DNA from: Alisma plantago-aquatica
Taxonomy: Eukaryota > Streptophyta > Magnoliopsida > Alismatales > Alismataceae
NCBI GenBank assembly: GCA_963693085.1
Contig: OY856410.1
Span: 1,327,490,304-1,327,554,303, forward strand
DNA length: 64,000 bases
Direction: 5' to 3'
Shown here: in pieces, positions 61,401-64,000 of the stretch
Layout of the letters: every line of letters begins with the position of its first letter
Position numbering within the stretch: position 1 is the stretch's first letter
Notes under the pieces: model-generated
Told to the model about the DNA's origin: nothing
The model's database searches: none
Seen by the model: only the letters and a program-made list of their open reading frames with translations
Translations under genes and position numbers: made by a program

Positions 61401-64000
61401 GTAACGACCCCGCCTCCCGGTAACCCCCAATTAAGGGAGACCAAGAGGTCAGAGCCATTATCCCAATTAACATGATCAAAGGTTCGACAAATAATCATTA
61501 ACAATTATCAAATTCTACCAACTAAACTGAAAGGCTATAATAAAAAAAAAACTTTGAATACCGTTTTCAAAAACTTGGTTATCTACTTCTAACCACATCT
61601 AGAGTCTATTCTAATTAATCCTCATTTATTCTTTAACTCTTATTTAGTTCCACATATGCCACTTTACTGTTTGTACTTTTCAATCTTGTACCTAAAATGC
61701 CGACAAACAAAATGTTGGTTAGCATATCAAAATATGTCGGTATGTGGGGACAACCAAAATTTTGCAAATATGGTTAAAAATATAAATATCACAATCAAGT
61801 TAATTAACAAGCAAAATTATGCTTTCAATGTGACATTCTCCACCGCTATTGCCCTAACCCTGGCATATCCACCCTAGGGTATTTCTTTTGCCATTGACTT
61901 AAGGCCACCTTCTCAATCCTGAGCTTGGTGCCTAGGCTCACCCTTCATGGTGCCCTTTAGTCATGTAATATCATAGACCACCTTCTCAATCCCGAGCTTG
62001 GTTCCTGGGGTCACCATTCATGGTGCCCATTGGTCTTCCCTCCTAGACTTGACCTTTTTGCATCATCCATCAGGGTGGCATGTAGGAGCGAGAATACACA
62101 TTTATTTATAATTGTGATAACCATAGTGACTTTAAAATTGCAATATGAACATCCAAATTGTTTAGTTGCAATCAATGCAATTAACCATCTGGGAAACCTT
62201 TGGGAAACTAATGTGATTAATCATAATTAACCACATACCTATCAAGCAGACTTGATTGTAGAAATCACTCGACCAATTTAAGAAACCAAGCAAGCACACA
62301 TCATGTTGATCCTGAAATAGGCATGCAATTTCCTATCATTGATCATTCCACCAAGATCTATTAAACTTATCTCACTTCCTAGGGTTTCTAGTCCACTTTT
62401 AAGGTTTCCATTGCAATTAGGGTTTCCCTTCATCCTTTTACTATTTTAAACCCTAATTTCAGAAAAAGCACAATTGACCATCAATTAAGCCCGTAAATCC
62501 TCTTTTACATTAAAGCTACCACTTTTATCCTTTTAATCCATGACAAGATCATTATGCTCTTTATCATCAATTCATAGTTCATTATGATCTAAATCACATA
62601 TGAACTCTATTTGTCATTAATTCTACCTTTATCCATTAGAAAACCCTAATTACTACATTAATGGTATTTATCCACAATTATGAACTTTTATACTTGAAAT
62701 AGCTTGGGATTATCATATCTCAACTTTATTCATGACTTTGAATAATTAAAACCGTTATGAGTCACATTTACTAATATTAGGATTTTAAGGCCCATTAAAG
62801 CATATTTATGCACATGAATTTATAAATTTAACTAATGACGTGCAAAGTTCATCATTTTTATTCTTAATGAACCTTTTTATAGTAAACAGGTTAATATCAA
62901 CTTTAATCATCCATTAAACCCTACTAAATACATTAATCATCTCAAGATAGGGTTTCTTAATCTTTTATTCATTACAGTTAATAACTTACACTAATTTTCG
63001 AATTGCAATAGGAATTAGCCTCTAAAACCATTTTTAGTGAATTCCTCTCATTTTTCTAAGTAAAATACATATATTATGCGTATCCATTTGAGCTACGATT
63101 AATTAGATATGAATTATTCAAAATTAACTTACTTTGGGCCAATCAGGGGGCACCACGTCTCCTCTATCATGCAACGTTGCTTTGCATCTAGAAAACATTT
63201 TTAAAAGACCCTTTCACCCTTGGTTAAGTGAATGACTCTTTAATCCTGTGGAGGGCATTTCTATCCAACACACTCCAGGTTATATTCAACCTCGCGAAGC
63301 CCAACTTGTCTGCCGGCTGCAGCCCTAGCCACGACCTGTACGGCTCTTTCTCTCTCCCTCGGACCCCGACGGCTGCCGCCACACCTCACCCTAGCCCCGC
63401 TGCCTTCAGCCGCACCTGGGGTGCCACCTAGTGCGTGGCCTATGTGGCTAGGTCAGGAGTAACATACCTATGACTTGTGGCCCTTGCTGCCACCAACCAG
63501 CTGCTGTCGCACCTACATTAGGGAACGACTTCGATGGTGAAGCTACTTCCTGCCATCACGAAGCATCAGGCTTCCCTCTCAACTCAATCTTGCTGCCTCA
63601 TGGCTTCAGGTTCACGCCATTCTTCTTAGTTAGGGTTTATATGCCAAAAATAAGAAGAATAAGAAGAAGAAAGGAGGGTATGTCGGATCTCTCTCTTGGA
63701 CTCGGCCCAGGTCTCTCTCTCCTTTTATAGATGAGGGTAATAACACCCTACATTTCTTGCTCACGAAGAAATAAGGTTCTTTCCTACTAGGAATCTGATT
63801 CTTTCATGAAAAAGCAATATTTTCTCTCTAAACAAAATTCCTTGATATCGATTATTCTTTAGATATTAAGATTTCAAAAATCACTTGTACTTGCCCTTTA
63901 TTCTAATGGCACAAAATTCAATTTTCATTTAATAGAAAATACTTCCTTTTTAGCAAAGCTACAAACTTCATTAATAAAGTATCACATTATTTTCATATTT
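61401..64000 (-). repeat. LTR of a fourth E-family element (E4), truncated by the window
   Basis: It starts TGTAACGACCCCGCCTCCCG and follows the E1/E2 LTRs: palindrome GCAACGTTGC at 63171-63180, GC-rich island 63260-63610, AGAAGA tract 63645-63675 and TATA box CTATAAAAGG (minus) at 63721-63731. By comparison with 3.3-3.5 kb in the sister LTRs it should end about 700-900 bp beyond the window. The left flank gaact (61396-61400) is the candidate target copy. Whether it is a solo LTR or one end of a full element cannot be seen. Confidence 0.9.
61902..62035. repeat. Two-unit tandem repeat in the E4 LTR
   Basis: A unit of about 75 bp containing CCACCTTCTCAATCC(T/C)GAGC and CATGGTGCCC occurs twice. 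It takes the place held in E2 by the CCTACC/GGTAGC minisatellite. Confidence 0.8.

Overview
The window looks like nuclear DNA of a seed plant with a large, repeat-filled genome. It is AT-rich with short GC-rich islands. I recognise no intact host gene, rRNA, tRNA or CRISPR array. Nearly all of it is layered LTR retrotransposons, mostly decayed and often nested, plus a LINE tail and two decayed copies of a plant receptor-like kinase. Plant origin rests on the kinase type (CrRLK1L/FERONIA-like), on primer-binding sites matching plant initiator-Met and Asp tRNAs, and on Tekay/Del-like, Ty1/copia and Athila/Tat-like elements. The species cannot be told.

Layout, left to right. 1-5881: right part of a minus-strand Ty3/gypsy element (E1): internal region, PBS and a 3.5-kb LTR. 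5887-8734: unassigned, with a TATA-like site near 8385. 8735-10314: lone plus-strand copia-type LTR. 10326-10652: a 327-bp block almost identical to 12838-13164. 11776-14641: lone minus-strand LTR of family F. 14642-15286: LINE 3' end (RNase H, poly-A). 15287-16802: internal tail and PBS of another gypsy element (E3), whose LTR (from 16803) contains a 1-kb tandem duplication. That LTR is split by the complete minus-strand Tekay/Del-like element E2 (19385-30340; TSD CCGTG). 30346-35790: unassigned repeats, including a gypsy PBS and a decayed LTR-like block. 35792-35927: AT/TG microsatellite. 36005-38418: two CrRLK1L kinase pseudogenes in tandem. 38419-44114: plus-strand gypsy element F with very unequal LTRs (TSD ACATT). 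44704-52208: complete minus-strand copia element (TSD CTAAC). 52214-57400: unassigned, partly a second copy of the block at 33350-33900. 57400-59956: Athila/Tat-like element on plus. 59957-61400: minus-strand copia RT/RNase H remnant. 61401-64000: a fourth E-family LTR inserted into that copia and cut by the window end.

There is no operon-like cooperation. The relationships are insertion order and decay. Three elements have both LTRs and an exact 5-bp target-site duplication. By eye their LTR pairs differ by about 5 % (E2), 10 % (F) and 12 % (copia), so E2 is the youngest. In E2 I could read the RNase H end, integrase and a chromodomain-like tail in broken frames, but no reverse transcriptase. 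In the complete copia I could read Gag, protease and integrase, but no RT or RNase H. I found no convincing new functional system. The most unusual structures are the 99 %-identical 327-bp duplication, the hierarchical tandem array of hairpin-forming units, the replaceable GC-rich island in the E-family LTR leader, the palindrome-edged LTR deletion in F, and the tandem kinase fossils.
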